From positions 562,879-626,878 of the forward strand of contig JAQFWX010000010.1 of assembly GCA_027605045.1 (NCBI GenBank): a stretch of DNA of 64,000 nt, given 5' to 3'. Under the pieces are notes generated by a model. It had not been told where the DNA came from. It searched no databases and saw only the letters and a program-made list of their open reading frames with translations. Both the position numbers and the translations under genes were made by a program. Below are positions 12,624-25,864 of this stretch, piece by piece. The stretch comes from Phallus indusiatus (lineage: Eukaryota; Basidiomycota; Agaricomycetes; Phallales; Phallaceae). The stretch's first letter is position 1, and each line of letters opens with the position of its first letter.

Positions 12624-14331
12624 GAGTAGTACTATTTATTAGTATGTATTATACACGTAATATCTGTCTCTTTGTCATTTTATTGCACTAGTAGCCTGAA
12701 TTATACTTGCTGACCTCATATGTATACGGAGTTCAAGTTGACGTGTAACAAGCCAATGAAGCTAATAGCATCGTCAGATGAAGATAGTGGTCTGGGGGGT
12801 ACTTTAGAGTAGGTGTGTGTTAGTGGGATGTTACGAGAGGTGTACTGAACTATGCCATACAATTCATGTCCGTTGTGAATCATGTCGATGCATGTTAGTT
12901 GAATTCTCATGAATAGATCATGCATAGTTGTCGAAAGTAGCTTGCTCTTCTTTTCACTGATGGGGGTTTATAAAAGCATTATAAATTACATTTAATGTCT
13001 GAACTAAAATATAAACGCCAAAAATTAGAAGTAAACGCTGTGGGGTTCCCCAACAGCCTAAGAGGATATATGCGCAATATTTAATTATTTTCCATGTTTT
13101 ATTTTCGCTCTATTATTACTGTAGTACAATAGTTAGCTAGGAAAATAGTTAGGACAGGTTTTCCCTCTGTGGACAGCCTCAGATAGTTCTATTGTTTAAG
13201 TCCAGGACATTATTACTCAGGTCCCAGGACTAGTCTCTCTAGTATAAATACTCAGTAATTTACCTCTACAAGAACAAGTTACTTTCCCCCTTTATTTCGC
13301 CTCAGAGCTATATTTACTATCACTGAGAATCTATATTACATTTCCCCATCTTAAGTTCCTCACAGAGTATCTTCCCTCTTCCTGCTAGAGCTGTCCGGCT
13401 CCCCTTAACGCCTTGATTTAATCGTAAACCGCCAAAGATTTTTGCGACAAAATCTGTGGAATTTCGAAGGGCGATACAAACGGATCATAGGAATGCCTAT
13501 CTCATGCTTTGCCTAATTTAACTAGATGAATCTGGTCAAATTAAGCTAATTGCCGGTCGGGAGACGAAAGATGAAGGTCATGCCACATTTGGTTTTGGAA
13601 AGAGGTGAGTCGAAAAAAAAACGTTGAGTTTCCTGCCATCAAGGTACTTGAGCTGATTTTATAAAGAATCTGTGTCGGAAGACATGTAGCTTTGAATAAT
13701 CTATTTATCCAGATAGCAACCATCCTTTGGTGCTTCAATATAAACCTGGGGCCGGATGAGACCGGGAAACCCATGCACATTGATGACAATAAGATGATCG
13801 ATCATGGCTTAACAACGTGAGCAGTGACAATAATCTCGGACTGTCTAAAGAGTCTAACCTGAATCCTGAATCTATGATAAGTCAACCTTTGCCGACAAAT
13901 AAGTACAATATCGCACCTCGGTTTCCAGAAGTGGGGGAAGTTCTGAAGAATGCTCTCGAAACCAATGGATTGAATATGGCATGATACGTTGTATATGGCT
14001 TATGATCGATATAGTACCTTCTATGCGATTACGTGTACTTCGTGGAAGCGGAGTGAAGATGTTTTGTGCTGGTTTCTACATCTTGCGCATTGTCCCATTT
14101 CAATTACTATATCGCACAAGTTTGAATGACTACTGCAGAATATTTTAACTTGAAGAGCCTTGTCTGTGTTTTGATTAGACGCGCGCAACTCTCACTCTTG
14201 GCGGCGACGAAAAAAATAGTCAACCTGATTTGAACTATTGGAAAACGAAACGCTACAAAAGCTTGATGTGATATGGGGTGAAGAATACGGGAATTGTAAA
14301 GTTATGAGAATCGAAATTAAGGTGACAGATT
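12624..14331. other. Intergenic, AT-rich; possible decayed LTR-like segment
   Basis: No gene is supported. A stretch near 13039-13348 resembles LTR architecture: it starts TGTGGGGTTCCCCAACAG, has a TATAAATA at about 13244, and is followed by a pyrimidine-rich part. No target duplication or partner copy is visible, so it is not called as an element. Confidence 0.3.
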
Positions 14332-16468
14332 TCAAATCTCCAATTCATCGAGTGTGTAAACAGCCACAGAAGACCTTGGAATAATCCGGCAATTAAAATC
14401 CTTTGGCCGCCTGTAATAATTTTAGTAACGTAACGAAATACAGAGTTAGACATACAATACCACTCCAGAATCAAAATCATCTTCTCCCGGAAGCTCCGGT
14501 CCGTTTTCCCCGTATGTCGGAAGGATATGAAATAGATGCAAAATACAAGCACTGACGATGAATGCGGCGATTTCTCCATAATATCGACCGGGACAAACTC
14601 TAGAGATCAATAATTAAAATAATTGAGGTGTATACAAGAAGTGGGACACGAAAAGGGAGTACCGTCGTCCGTATCCGAATCCAAACTCTGGTAGAGGCGT
14701 ATTCTCGTCCAAAAAACGTTCTGGCTTGAATTCATCCGCATCGGTACCATACACAGATTTACTTCGAAGCAACGTCCTGGTCAAACTGTTAGCAAACGTC
14801 AATAGCCGGCGATTGGACAATTCACCAGGAATTCCCGAATACAACTGTTCCCTTCGGGATAAAATATCCGTCAATAACATCGTCTACAGCAACCGAATGT
14901 GGAAGGGCGGCGGGAGTAACTGTATTCCATCTCATGACTTCTTGTGATATGGCACGAACGTATTTCAATTTCGAAAAATGCTCGAAAGATGGTAAACCAT
15001 CAATACCCACGACCTCATCGAGTTCTTCTTGCGCTCGCTTTTGGACGTGAGGATGTAGTAGCATAGCACGCACAAACAACAGAATATATGCATCCATCTA
15101 CCGAACCGTTAATGAATGATCAAAAGGTACTATTTCAAAAACTGACTCACCGTATCAATACCAGCCAGATAAATATTACCCATAATTTTTTGGACAGTAT
15201 CTTCATAGTCAGCAGGACGATCCGGGTCATTCTCAAATTGTTCCAGGAACGAAGTAGCAATGCAAGGAACAGTGTTTCCGTCCCGCTATGGTATATTCAA
15301 AAGACTGCTGCGTAGCCTTTATTTGTAACAAACAACATACTAAAGCGGCCTTTACAAATTTCATAGGTTCGTCGTTCAGTCTCTGAGCCTTTATTCTCAG
15401 CTCATTCAGCTCGCGACGGAATTTCGCTCCCGGAAACCACAGAGGTATATGTTTCACTATTGGAAGTTTCAAGGCAGGGACCTTAACGAAAGCTATCACT
15501 TACAAAACGGCATGACATCTACTAAATAAGCTCCTGGCAGGCCTACTTTGCTAAGTTCCAGGATCGTTTCTTCAGACAAGACCAGGTACGGGTTTTTCTC
15601 AGAAGTAGCCTTAATGCCGTATGTCACCTATTAATGATAGGTCCATTAGCGAATTCCGGACATTATCCTCTGACACACCTCCATAATTATGGCTCCCATG
15701 ACGAAGCGAATGTGGGAGCGGAAACAATCCGGGGATCGGTAAAGCAGTTTCACCAAGACCCTGGAACAGAGAAATCAATTGCCAATTTAAGAGTCGGCAG
15801 GATCTGTGTCCTAATTACTTGGTATGTTTCATGAGAGCCTCGCGATAATTCTGGACACTAGTTTGACTGAAATATTGACGAAGGTAAGCTCTACTTTGTC
15901 TCCAATTCTGGCCGTAGGGCATCGTAATAATAGACCAGTCGATTCCAGATCTAACAATGAAGATGTAAAGGTTGACGTCGCGGAATAACTTAAAACTAGG
16001 AGCTTGTGACACACAACTCAGTAAAGACGACGGAGTACGGCCTCTCCGAATAGATATTACTCCTTTTGTCGAACAATTCTCGTGCGTGTTCATACGAGTT
16101 TACGAAAAGTAAGGAGATACCGAAAACATTCAGATAGACAAGATCACCTAACAAAATACTTAAAAAATCTGAAATGCAACCCCCAATTGAATAACAGGCG
16201 CTACCATATTCTTTGGCCCATCGATTGAAGGTCAACCACTCCCTGGTTGTCGGTAAATCGAATACATTTCCAATTAGGAAGCGACCAGGTGGACCAGGTG
16301 GGAGTTTGAGGCCTTTTTAATAAAAGCGTAAGGTTCTCGGTCATAACTCACTGAATCATTGAAAAACTTGCCTTTTGGGACTTTGCCGCGGTTCAACCAC
16401 TCGTGCACCAGGTAAAAGGTCACTCCTAGGAGTCCCAGGAAAACCCAAAAGAAAGTGTGGGGTGACAT
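14332..16468 (-). CDS. Cytochrome P450 monooxygenase
   Basis: An ER-anchored haem monooxygenase; substrate unknown. The ATG at 16468 starts an N-terminal anchor (FFWVFLGLLGVTFYLV). The Pro-rich hinge LKLPPGPPG follows after an intron. Later exons carry the C-helix region (YGQNWRQSRAYLRQYF), the I-helix AGIDT at the junction near 15150, the ExxR motif within SQEVMRW (~14935), FKPERF (~14725), and the haem loop FGFGYGRR joined across an intron to VCPGR with the Cys ligand (~14595). The last exon ends LRPKDFNCRIIPRSS...ELEI, stop at 14332. All hallmark residues are present, so the enzyme looks functional. About ten short introns interrupt it, and exact internal borders were not all resolved. The first intron (16371-16313) uses a GC donor. 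The organisation suits the large basidiomycete CYP families used in detoxification or secondary metabolism, but no biosynthetic core gene is nearby. Confidence 0.88.
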
Positions 16469-16508
16469 ATAAGTGATAAGCCTATAAAGATACTATGAGT
16501 AAAACAGA

Positions 16509-16516
16509 TATTTATA
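16509..16516 (-). promoter_or_regulatory. Putative TATA box of the P450 gene
   Basis: TATAAATA on the minus strand, about 41 bases upstream of the P450 ATG. This spacing leaves a very short 5' leader. It is a sequence match only. Confidence 0.4.
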
Positions 16517-16846
16517 GGACTGACGCGACGGTGTCTGATGGTCCGCCGCTTGATTCGTGTCAAGTCTCAGTTAAGGCATTATTTGTGCTAATCCGACGGC
16601 TCGGGACACTGGGCATGGTAATATTCACCTGCCATGTCAGCTAGGGATGGATTCCAGGGAACGAAAATGAAATGAAATAGATCGTTTCGCTGTCCAGTTC
16701 GCCGTCCGTTTCATTGATTTCATCGCATAATATACATGTATGGTGCAAATACAATGAAGAGTTCCCGTTTGGCACCGGTCAGAAGATTCCCATGATTAAC
16801 TTGAGATTCTGCTGTACAGCTCGTCAATTAATCTATCTTTAGGAGA

Positions 16847-17726
16847 TTATATCGTTAGCTCCAATGAAACATGTTTGTGAACTTGACGAGTGCGCCTCAG
16901 GAGAGTGGCAGGTAGGATACGGGAATCAGTGCTGTGTGTTTGGGAAAATAGAGGGAAAAATGGGGGAAAAATTTGTTGTTTATTGTAGATAATGGCTTTT
17001 AGTATATATACAATTTCTGAAACACTGAAGCTACGCGTTGTGTAACGTGACTCGGTAATATCGCGCGTTTCGGGACTTTCCATGCATAGCCCGTCTCGGA
17101 CCTCGTCAGAACTAAGGCTCGGCCTATCTAAAGCAAGGAATTTCCCTAAATGAAAACGTATCGAAACATACCATTCACTTGTGATATCTTCCCTCAAAAT
17201 AACCGAAGCATGCATGAACATGAACGTATTATCATCCAGGTCTCCGCAATCAAGAGGAATAATTGCTTGTGAGGACGATTTCAGTAGTTGTCTTTTCAAA
17301 GTCGTCCTAAGATCCTGAGAATCTGGCGTAATCACCCATAGTTAACGAAGGCAGATGGAGGAATGGAATCTTTTCATTAAAATAACTTGTACATGTTGCA
17401 ATTGAAACAACGTTCTTCCAATTTCAAGGAAGAATGTAAGCCAACAGCGTATTTTCATGCAGGTTAAAACAACACATACCTTGGATGACAATATGTACAT
17501 CCGAAGAAGCTTGGTAATTCCACTCAGATGATAAAGATGCTTGGAAGAGGACATTCAAGCCATTGCGGTCGTTCATAGCACATATCCACGTATTTAAATC
17601 CATTTCTGTAAGCCATGCAGTGCATCCAAACTGACAGACGTAGATAATAGGGAAGAGAAAAGCGGAATGGTTAGGGTTGGCTAACGACGCTGATGCTGAT
17701 GCAAATTGTGACAGTAATAAAGTCAC
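16847..17726 (-). CDS. Possible hypothetical two- or three-exon gene
   Basis: Minus-strand open stretches at 17726-17424 (starts MTLLLSQFASASASL) and 17335-16847 could be exons of one gene. No domain is recognised, and no splice pair could be shown to keep frame between them. The second stretch carries acidic and basic helical-looking sequence (QDLRTTLKRQLLKSSSQ) and is long for a chance frame. The region is flanked by the P450 promoter and, divergently, by the frameshifted F-box gene. It may equally be noncoding. Confidence 0.2.
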
Positions 17727-17808
17727 ACGTATAGTTCATCTCGGGACCTTCGGGTGCGAAACTGAGTTTGAACTGCGCCAGTCTGCGCGCCCGCCATCGA
17801 CTTTCCTG

Positions 17809-19488
17809 ATGGACGAGCTGATAGCCCAACTCACTGAACTTCGCCACCGACTAAGGTAAGTTATAGTTGAACGTGTAAATTATCTCAATGAAGAATCATA
17901 ACCAGAACAAACTCAAACAAACTGACCTTAAATAACATCTCGCACATAAAGGGAGAACTTGATTCCATCACCTCCGAGCTTCAAAATATCCACAACTCCA
18001 GGCTCGCAGTTAACCGACTGGTCCCATGTGTACTTTACGAAATTTTTGCTTTTGCAGTTTATGATTCATCCTCTTTACTTGGTCCCGAAATAACCACTTT
18101 GAGGATTTCACACGTCTGTCGTCGTTGGAGGGAATTCACGTTGGGATGGCCGGTTTTATGGGGATTTATCAATCCTGAAAGACACCGTAATATTGTCGAA
18201 TTATTTCTAAATCGGTCTAAGAACGCTCCTCTGACATTGTCCTGGAACGTGCAAGACTCGGCACAGTCACCACTAACCCTTATGTTGGAGTTCCTCAAAT
18301 CTCGCGCAAGGTTGATTCTACCGCGTTTATATTCTTTAACCCTCCGTTTTCCTTGTTCTCGACTTAAAGCGATTCAGGAGATGTTCGATAATTCCACGAT
18401 GGCACGATCCCTGCGTTACTTGGATCTCCACGTTGACGGATACAGATCCGAGTTAGACGATTCGAGTCCGTTTTCACTGAACGATTTCTTACAAATCGAC
18501 GTTTCTTCCCTTCGAAGGCTCGCCCTTTCGTATATAACCTGGTCATGGTTCGAGCGTCCTCACCACAATTTGACATCTATTATATACAAGTATCAAAGAC
18601 AATCGCCCCCTCTTTCCACGCTCCTGACCTTTCTGTCAAACTGTCCTTGTTTGAAAGAACTTGAATATTGCACTGGGAACGCAGGAGTTCTGGACTCTGT
18701 AACAACAACAAATGCATTAGTTGACAGACTGGACCTCCCTTATCTTGAACGGCTTGTGTTGAATTCATACAGCCCGTCGGGGTATGACTATATTCGAGGA
18801 ATTTTTGACCCACATTGGAGCTTTAAGACGACTATCTCAACTTCAACTGGATTACGAATTCTGTTCGCATCCATCCTCCGACATTCTGGAGTCTGTTCCG
18901 TCAGGAATATTCTCTCCTTTTTTACATCATTCTTATCTATCCCTGGAGTTAGGTTCCGAGTCGGAAACCTACTTCTACATCATGTCTGCACCCACAGGAA
19001 AGGGTGCTTATCTTGATTCTTTTCAAGATATTCCACTTCGCATCTCTGGTGGAGCGGTCTCGAACCCTTTTGATGAAGGATCTCCTATTGTCAAATTGAT
19101 ACGCTCAATGCCTCAAATAGTACACCTCACGTTAATCGATGATGCTTGGACCATCCTCACTTTGCCCAGTTTTCGCGACTGGTTTCCCTCTCTGCTTGAA
19201 CTAGAGATGACGCATCTCAATAATGAAGTTGAAGCTCTCGAGTCACTGCCTGACGGTTTGAAACTTGAAACATTTATTTTATACCTGGATAGTGACGGAG
19301 TTCCATTTGAAATGTTATTGGACGTGGTTACAAAGACTGGAGCAAAGCTTTTCAAGGTGGACGAGTGGTTTTGTCATGAACACCATAATAACCCGGAATT
19401 TACAAAGACTATTGCTGCTTTACACGAAAATGGCGTTACCACGATTTCTGTCGATGGCACTAACGAGAAGGAATTAAACTTGACCTAG
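17809..19488 (+). pseudogene. F-box/LRR-like protein, frameshifted copy
   Basis: F-box proteins of this expanded basidiomycete family are predicted substrate adaptors of SCF ubiquitin ligases. Exon 1 (17809-17855, MDELIAQLTELRHRLR) joins exon 2 at 17906 in phase. The F-box-like region carries LVPCVLYEIFAFAVYD and RISHVCRRWREF. A leucine-rich middle follows. Near 18790-18815 the homologous reading switches frame: the upstream frame ends at 19016, while downstream family sequence (LRRLSQLQLDYEF, HSYLSL, YIMSAP, IVHLTLIDDAW) continues in the next frame to a stop at 19488. The intact paralogue at 43615-45264 (-) matches across this point without interruption. No intron signal fits the break, so it is either a one-base indel in the gene or an assembly error. 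Confidence 0.8.
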
Positions 19489-20123
19489 TCATATACCTGT
19501 ATCCATAATTCCACGAGGAATTTCTGTAGAAGTTCTGTACGTCAAAGCTTGTTTTTGTAATGTTTTCGGCGGCCCAGCCAATAATGCGCCAATATGGGTG
19601 TAACAGTATGGGTGTAACATCTTATGTGAATCGTACACGGACAATAGCCTCAAATGAGAATTGTGCATAGACTCGGAGAACGAGACATTCCCTAGTTCGG
19701 CTGTTTCCGATTGGCCGGCGACTTCCGACTCGCGCCCTGTGCCCTTTAACAACGAACTTTCATCGAAACGAAATATAAAAATGCCTCGAACTTTGGCCTT
19801 GGGACTCAAACGACATGACTACGGATCCGGATCCGATACACTTGACCCACTATGCAGCACGCCTTCTCCCATTCGAAAGTTGGATTGTTTGATAAAGGCA
19901 GCATTATGATACCTGGAATTATGCCACAAGTTCAAGTTGTATTTGAGGTCGGGATTTCAAACCATTAATATTTTCAGCTGCGCTACTAAATTGAAGTCAT
20001 GACACGAACAATAACTGTCCATTTTCCCGACTACTCCAAATGCGTATTCCTAATTATCGTGCTTTTTATCGCCCACAGTCCGCATTATCATCGAGTTCCT
20101 GGTATTTAATATTTGCTAATGAG
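19489..20123. other. Convergent intergenic region
   Basis: Spacer between the 3' ends of the F-box copy (+) and carnitine acetyltransferase (-). Only short open frames without domains were seen. Confidence 0.4.
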
Positions 20124-22998
20124 TCATGAAATTTCAGGGAAGGCTTTCAAAATGCATGCATACCTGAGCGTCTCTGAATGTTTAGGAGAAGGTATGGGTG
20201 TTCCTTGTTCTATCTTATGATCCTGTATCAAAAGCTTTTGAATGTCTTGAAGGTATCCTTGGAGGCTGTCCAACAAACGACGTGTCTGAAGGTGTTTCGA
20301 TGACGCACATCTTGGATGAACCAAGGGAAGAATATCATCTGTCAGCACTAATACCAAAGGTTTCATTTGCGACACATACATAGAGAGACGATCATCCTTG
20401 ATAATATACCCAAGCCCAAATCCATCCTAAGCAGCGGGTCCAAATCCAAAAAATCTCAAAGCGGGATTACCGCAGTTAGAGGTGGATATGATAGAAGTGT
20501 TAAGGACACCCCAACCAGGGTCCGTGAAAATAGCAGGAAGCGTCGTCCGAGTGGGTGAAGTACCATCCTGACTTGGACATTGGGATGATTTGATCTCTCG
20601 TTGAAGCAAACAGTGAATGGCATAAAGATGTCGGTCTATCCCGAGGCCTCTGCTACATTCCTTAATCAGTTTAGCGTGGCCCTCACATGCACGACGTAGT
20701 GCATCTATTTTCTGTTGAGATGTGGCTTGATTAGAAAAGTACGTCTAGAAAAAAAAGTTCAATCAAGGGAAGCAAGAAAATTCAACATTTATTTACTTTA
20801 ATGAATTCAACGCTGTGGGATTGGACTGTTCGGATTGCCTCGGTGCGACCGTGTATGAAAGCCCTTGTCATAACGGATTCGTATGTGCATTCAATTTTAC
20901 CTAAGAAAGCGTAATTGAAAAAGTGAATTGTATGTTGCAAATTTTATCTGACCAAAAAGTCCAAAATAAGCGGCCTGAAACGCCATTTGAACAAAAGCAT
21001 CGGGACTAAACCCATGATGAGTGATGAAGTTCTGATCAACAGTGAACTAGGTTCTAGGATAAACCTGACATGTGAGATATCATACCTTTCCGTAATCCTT
21101 ATATTCAAGAGCCTGACAGTCGTTCTGGAAAATCAAGTTCGAAATTCTTGTTTCTGCGTACCGAATCCCGGTTTTTAATTCGGGCGTTAAGGTCCACTTC
21201 AACTTCTTGGGCGTTGAATCAACTGGTACAAACTTATAAAGAAGGTCTCGTAATCATAATGTAGGTGCTCCCCTCCTTCGTCGTTTTCTCCGTGAGATTT
21301 GGCATGTGGTGAAAGCTCAGCATGGAAGAAACTTGGCGCTGATGGGTTTGTGGACCTTGCCAGCAACATGAGTCCTTCCGTCAAAATATCTGAAGAAAAA
21401 CAGTAATTCTCAGCTTTTTGGTGTATGAGAATTGTGTTTTTTATGTTTTACCAGCTGCGAATCGAATAATAGTTTGACCGTCGACGAGGGTATGTTCGAA
21501 GTTGATTCCTGCTTGACCGTTTGCGCAGATGATTATTTGAAGCTGTTATACTAATCATTAAAGTCCATAAGGGAAGTTTGATTGACGCACTTTATCATAC
21601 CTATATATATATTCATTAGAACAATGGGCGCAAGGCAAAAAGAAAGCATACCATCTATTGGTGCATGTTCCAACCTGGACACCTATTATCACGGAACATC
21701 CGTTTCAATTCAAATCGAGTAAAAAAATGGGTTGGCTTGCCTTCAGATAGACGGTATGTTCCACATAGGAAATTGGAGCATAGTTCATTCTTATCTTCAG
21801 GAGACGTATCGTCCAGACAAACAACGAAAAGTGCGTGGCTTAAGATAGTGAGAACAGGACGATGGATGGGTTACATAGCAAGTAAAATACATACTCTATT
21901 ATATTGAGACAATCTGCGTTATTATGGTCGGTTTGGATAAGGTCACGGTATGTGGACCAAGTTTTCCGGTTTTCGGTGGTGAAAACGCCCAGGGCCTGAC
22001 TCGCCACTTGGTGAATTGGTACGTTGTCTGCATCGGCCACAATGGTTTTTAGGTTTTGAGTTATGTCTTTTTCAGTAAGAGCTGGACGGTTTTCGGAATC
22101 TAATACGTCAAAGTAGTCTGAGAATACCACGTTTAAGGTAACTATCAGCGAATCGCGATGGACAAATGAAAGGAAAGGAAATCGATCTTACAGAATTGCC
22201 CACGGCGAATGACCACAATGTGACGGGACTTGTCGTCTATGTCCGTTCGGCAGCCATGCTGCAAAAAGAACCCCAAGTCAAATTCATCGCAAGCAAGAAA
22301 AAGTCTGATAAAAATTCTCTTCAGTGACATACATCTGTGGGAATGCGGGCTGTCCCAAATAATTGCTCATATTGCGACATGTCAAGCGGAACGCCACGCA
22401 CAACGTCTGGTTTGAGTTGTCTCGTCCGGAGATCGTGGATGAAACCCAAAGATGAGAATATAAGAGAAGAAGCACGAGGAATCTGAGAGCCTCGAGAAGG
22501 AGTTGGATCATCTCTAGAAATATAAAGTCAAATTTAGATGGAACGAAAGAAAATGTGTTGCGTACTCGAGAGCAAAGAACGGGCTCAAGGAGAGCACGAC
22601 AGGGTCTGATTGAGACAAGCAGGACCCGTACCTGGTAAACGGGATTACGAATTATGATGGATTTTTGAGAATGATGTATAGGTACTTACCAGAACTCCTC
22701 GATATAGCTAATAATAATAATGATGATACATTTAACGATATCAGAAAGCATCCAAAAAAAAGTTGATAAGCGATTATGCTGACCTGTTCTTGTCCTTTGC
22801 GTACTCCTTTAGCATTTGCTGTGCCCTGGGACCGTCTCCTTGCAAAAATGCGTCGACGGCTTTCTTTGTTGCATCATGTTCCTCCGTGCTCTGGAGCCCT
22901 TGAAGCGCACGCAAGTATCTTGCGCATGTGTCTTCAATGGGAGGAATAGGTAATTTAGGAAGCAGATGTTGATGGGAGAACATATTGGGTGCTGACAT
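20124..22998 (-). CDS. Carnitine O-acetyltransferase (choline/carnitine acyltransferase family)
   Basis: The enzyme transfers acetyl groups between CoA and carnitine, shuttling acetyl units between peroxisome, cytosol and mitochondrion for fatty-acid and acetate use. The first exon (22998-22784) gives SAPNMFSHQHLLPKLPIPPI, EDTCARYLRAL and KGDGP-type sequence (here QGDGPRAQQMLKEYAKDK). An 18-nt microexon (22707-22690, YIEEF) follows in phase. Later exons carry SDPVVLSLSPFF, PLDMSQYEQLFGTARIP, the catalytic His in EHTLVDG (~21505) and the substrate-binding stretch STSNCGNPALRFFGFGP (~20440-20490), then GFGLGYIIKDD. It ends ACILKAFPEIS at 20124. All hallmark motifs are present. No C-terminal SKL is seen. 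Internal exon borders are only partly resolved. A duplicated fragment of its 5' end lies at 41553-41640. Confidence 0.88.
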
Positions 22999-25864
22999 TG
23001 GATATGGAGGATAACTTGAAATTGTAGAGTCTTATAAAACAAAAAAAATTAGGAAATCGCGTGTTCGTCAAGTTGTTCACCGACAATACCGTCTCCATTC
23101 AGTGTCACATCGGCGCGTCCTCTCCAATTGACCAGGGGAAGTGAATGCCACTGTAGAATTCTAGATTGCATTATGAAAGTATCTATATGAATATATATAA
23201 TATGTAAATACATACTATTATTATTGGAAGTGGCAACAACCTACAAGAGAATGGGTGGCACGTTTTTCGGCATTCCGGTAAAACCTGAGCGGAAAACGGA
23301 AATTAAACCTAATGAAATGTATTTAGCTGCAAACTATATTTTACGAGCACGATAACTCACTTTTTCTCCTTATCCTGTTTTTGTTTTTCTGAGCACACGA
23401 GCAAAGATGTTCCCTTCAATCCTTTTGAACGTATTCCCGACGCTCACTTTTTCATATCTTCGAATGAAGGTCAATCTATCTTGAGGCGGGCACTGGGAGG
23501 CGTCTCCTTGTCAGCAGGAAATATGACAGGATCCTACATTCACGCCTACAACTGAATTGCCAAAATATGTTCGCCGGTCCCCCATCGCAATCACATCGTG
23601 TTATTATCATTCGGCCTTTGGTGAGACTTATTTATATTTCAATACTTCGTACAAGAGTTCTAGCACAACACTAACCTTGCCATAATGTACCTTGGCTCTT
23701 CTTTCATCCTTCATTATTAAAATCTGATTTGTAACTGGCTGTCTGCGAGACATAAGTTTCATGAGAAGTATTGTCAAAGGGGAGAAATGTTGAATACTAC
23801 ACTTTTGATGTTCAGACGCGACCAAAAGACGAACACCTAAATTCCAAAATCAATTCAGCTGGCACTTTTTTGACGTAAATGGTGCCTAATGTGCATTTCG
23901 AGGCGGAAATAAAAAATGAACTAAGTTCGCTGTGAGTGCAACGCTTGAAATTTGAAATTTGACAAGTCCGTGTGCTGTGTTTACTCAGAACGCTCCTTGC
24001 ACGCAGCAACAGTTTTGAGGTGCAAACTTGAACGAGGATAGGGCACGATCGAGATTGACGAGTCCATTTCCGCAAAGTAATTCACATCTCAAGAAGCGTT
24101 AAATAACATACTGATAATATATTGTGGTGTTTGAACGAGACGCACGACGGTAAACTTGTCCTTGCTTGTTCGCGAAGATGCCGGAGTTCCCGCACATTCT
24201 ATTACATACTGGCAACCATCAAATCTCGCGTCCCAGCACTGCGAAATCTGTCGACAATGTTGAGTATGAGTTTCACAGGCTGTTTTACCACATCTTCTAC
24301 ACGACTTGGAAATTTCAGTGATCATTACCCCGCAAGACGCACATCAGCCGTCGGGGCTCGGATGGAATTCGAGTTGGAGCTGCTTGTCGTATCGTGTGGA
24401 TTCTGACACGCGCGTCTGGAGCTCAGATATTGATGCCGGGCTCATAGTAACCGACAAATCACTCGAGGTGGTGCATACTTGGGAACCATTTACTGTAGGA
24501 AATAGGAAAAGTAAAGACCCTATTCGTCACGTAAAAACTTCAGTTTTTGACTGAAAAGATATGGAAAAACGACGTGTTATCAATATAGCATGAATTGAAC
24601 TGAAATACACGTGCCTCCAAGTTCCGAGTCGTAGTTGAATGAACATGTTGTAACAACATCAAAAACGGAGACTATCATCGATCTGAGAAACACTTGGGCA
24701 GGTGCATATTTCATCAATAATCGTAGTACCTTGGAATCTAGGAAAACAAAATGGAGACACGTCAACTTCGCGACGTACCAAACAGATGTCGGTAGCGGAG
24801 AAAAAAATTGACTGAGCCCGGCTATCTCCGGTGTGACGTGAACAGAGTCACGACGCGATTTGAATTTTGAACTGGGGTGGTCTACACCGAGTCGCCAACT
24901 TTCCAATCGGCTCTAAATCGACTCTCTCAGCATATTCCCATTACCAAACACAGGAAAAGCACGCTGACATTTCTTCCGAAGACAAGAGAATGTTCCATGT
25001 GGCAACGTGTTCCAGCTACCCATCTCACCCATTGCTGTTTAGTGTGGACCGAAACTCTCTCTCCTAAGTGTGCAATGTATATCGCCATCGTGTCATCTGT
25101 TGATAACCACACTGAAATATTGATAACTTGTATGTTACTATCTAAGAAGAGACTTTTCTTTCGACCGGTCCTGACCATGGTCCTTTATACGGCATCCGGA
25201 CCTCTGTGTCGTTGGCGCTAACACACAGACAACCATTGTGGTCTCAATATGTATGTATGTATCATATTCCTACAAATTCGAACACTATTGGCTCATGCTT
25301 GATCTGATGCAATTGTTCCTCTAGTAAATCACTAGCACTGATGAGACGTCAAGCTTAGCCAAGTTGACGACTCGGATTGGCTGAACCTTAATTTTGGCAC
25401 AATGGGATTGTGCCTAACTACCGGGTTCAATTCAGCGTTCGGAATTCGCAAATCTAGAATGCCGCAAGTAGCAGTTCGCAATTTGTTTCATGATGCTACT
25501 GGCTAACTAGTTGCTAGGATCATCCGAGAATCACAACGTTCCACCTCGTTTCACCAAACATTTACGAAATAGTTTATTGTTCAAGATAATTGTATTATGA
25601 CTATCTATTATTAACATGGTTACAGCAAGACCATTGGTCGCCTTCATCGTATGGATCATCCAATGGCAATAAGTTGAGAAACATCTTCACACGTAGTTTT
25701 GTCTATTGACATGCACAAATGGAAGCGAGGTGACGGCTTGCTCTTTAAATAATGATGGTGTACATGTACTCATTCAAACAGACGGTCTATCATCTTTGCG
25801 GTAACAGTATCAGCAATTTCATCCCCCCCAGCATAACGTCGTATCGCGAGCACTTCCAATTAAT
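22999..25864. other. Gene-poor region with one repeat copy
   Basis: Open frames are short and overlapping on both strands. The right part (about 24800-25245) is a diverged copy of a noncoding block that recurs at about 30335-30850 and 52930-53330, annotated separately. No gene is supported. Confidence 0.45.
24800..25245 (+). repeat. Noncoding repeat, copy 1 of 3
   Basis: Starts near the shared CCCGGCTAT(C/T)TCCG(G/A)TGTGACGTG core, then has a run of partly conserved words: GTTCCATGTGGC, CATCGTGTCAT, AAGAAGAGACTTTTCTTTC, CTCTGTGTCGTTGG. The order is the same as in the copies at 30.3 and 52.9 kb. It shows no conserved reading frame. It lies about 0.6 kb upstream of DUF6535 copy 1. Confidence 0.7.

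Noticed and set aside
13039..13348. Possible Copia-like solo LTR (TGTGGGG start, internal TATAAATA)
   Set aside because: No target duplication fits TG...CA ends, and no second copy is in the window. The AACGC repeat found on both sides implies an end that does not read CA.
25400..25440. Second tRNA-like B box (GGGTTCAATTC)
   Set aside because: No acceptor-stem pairing or A box upstream.
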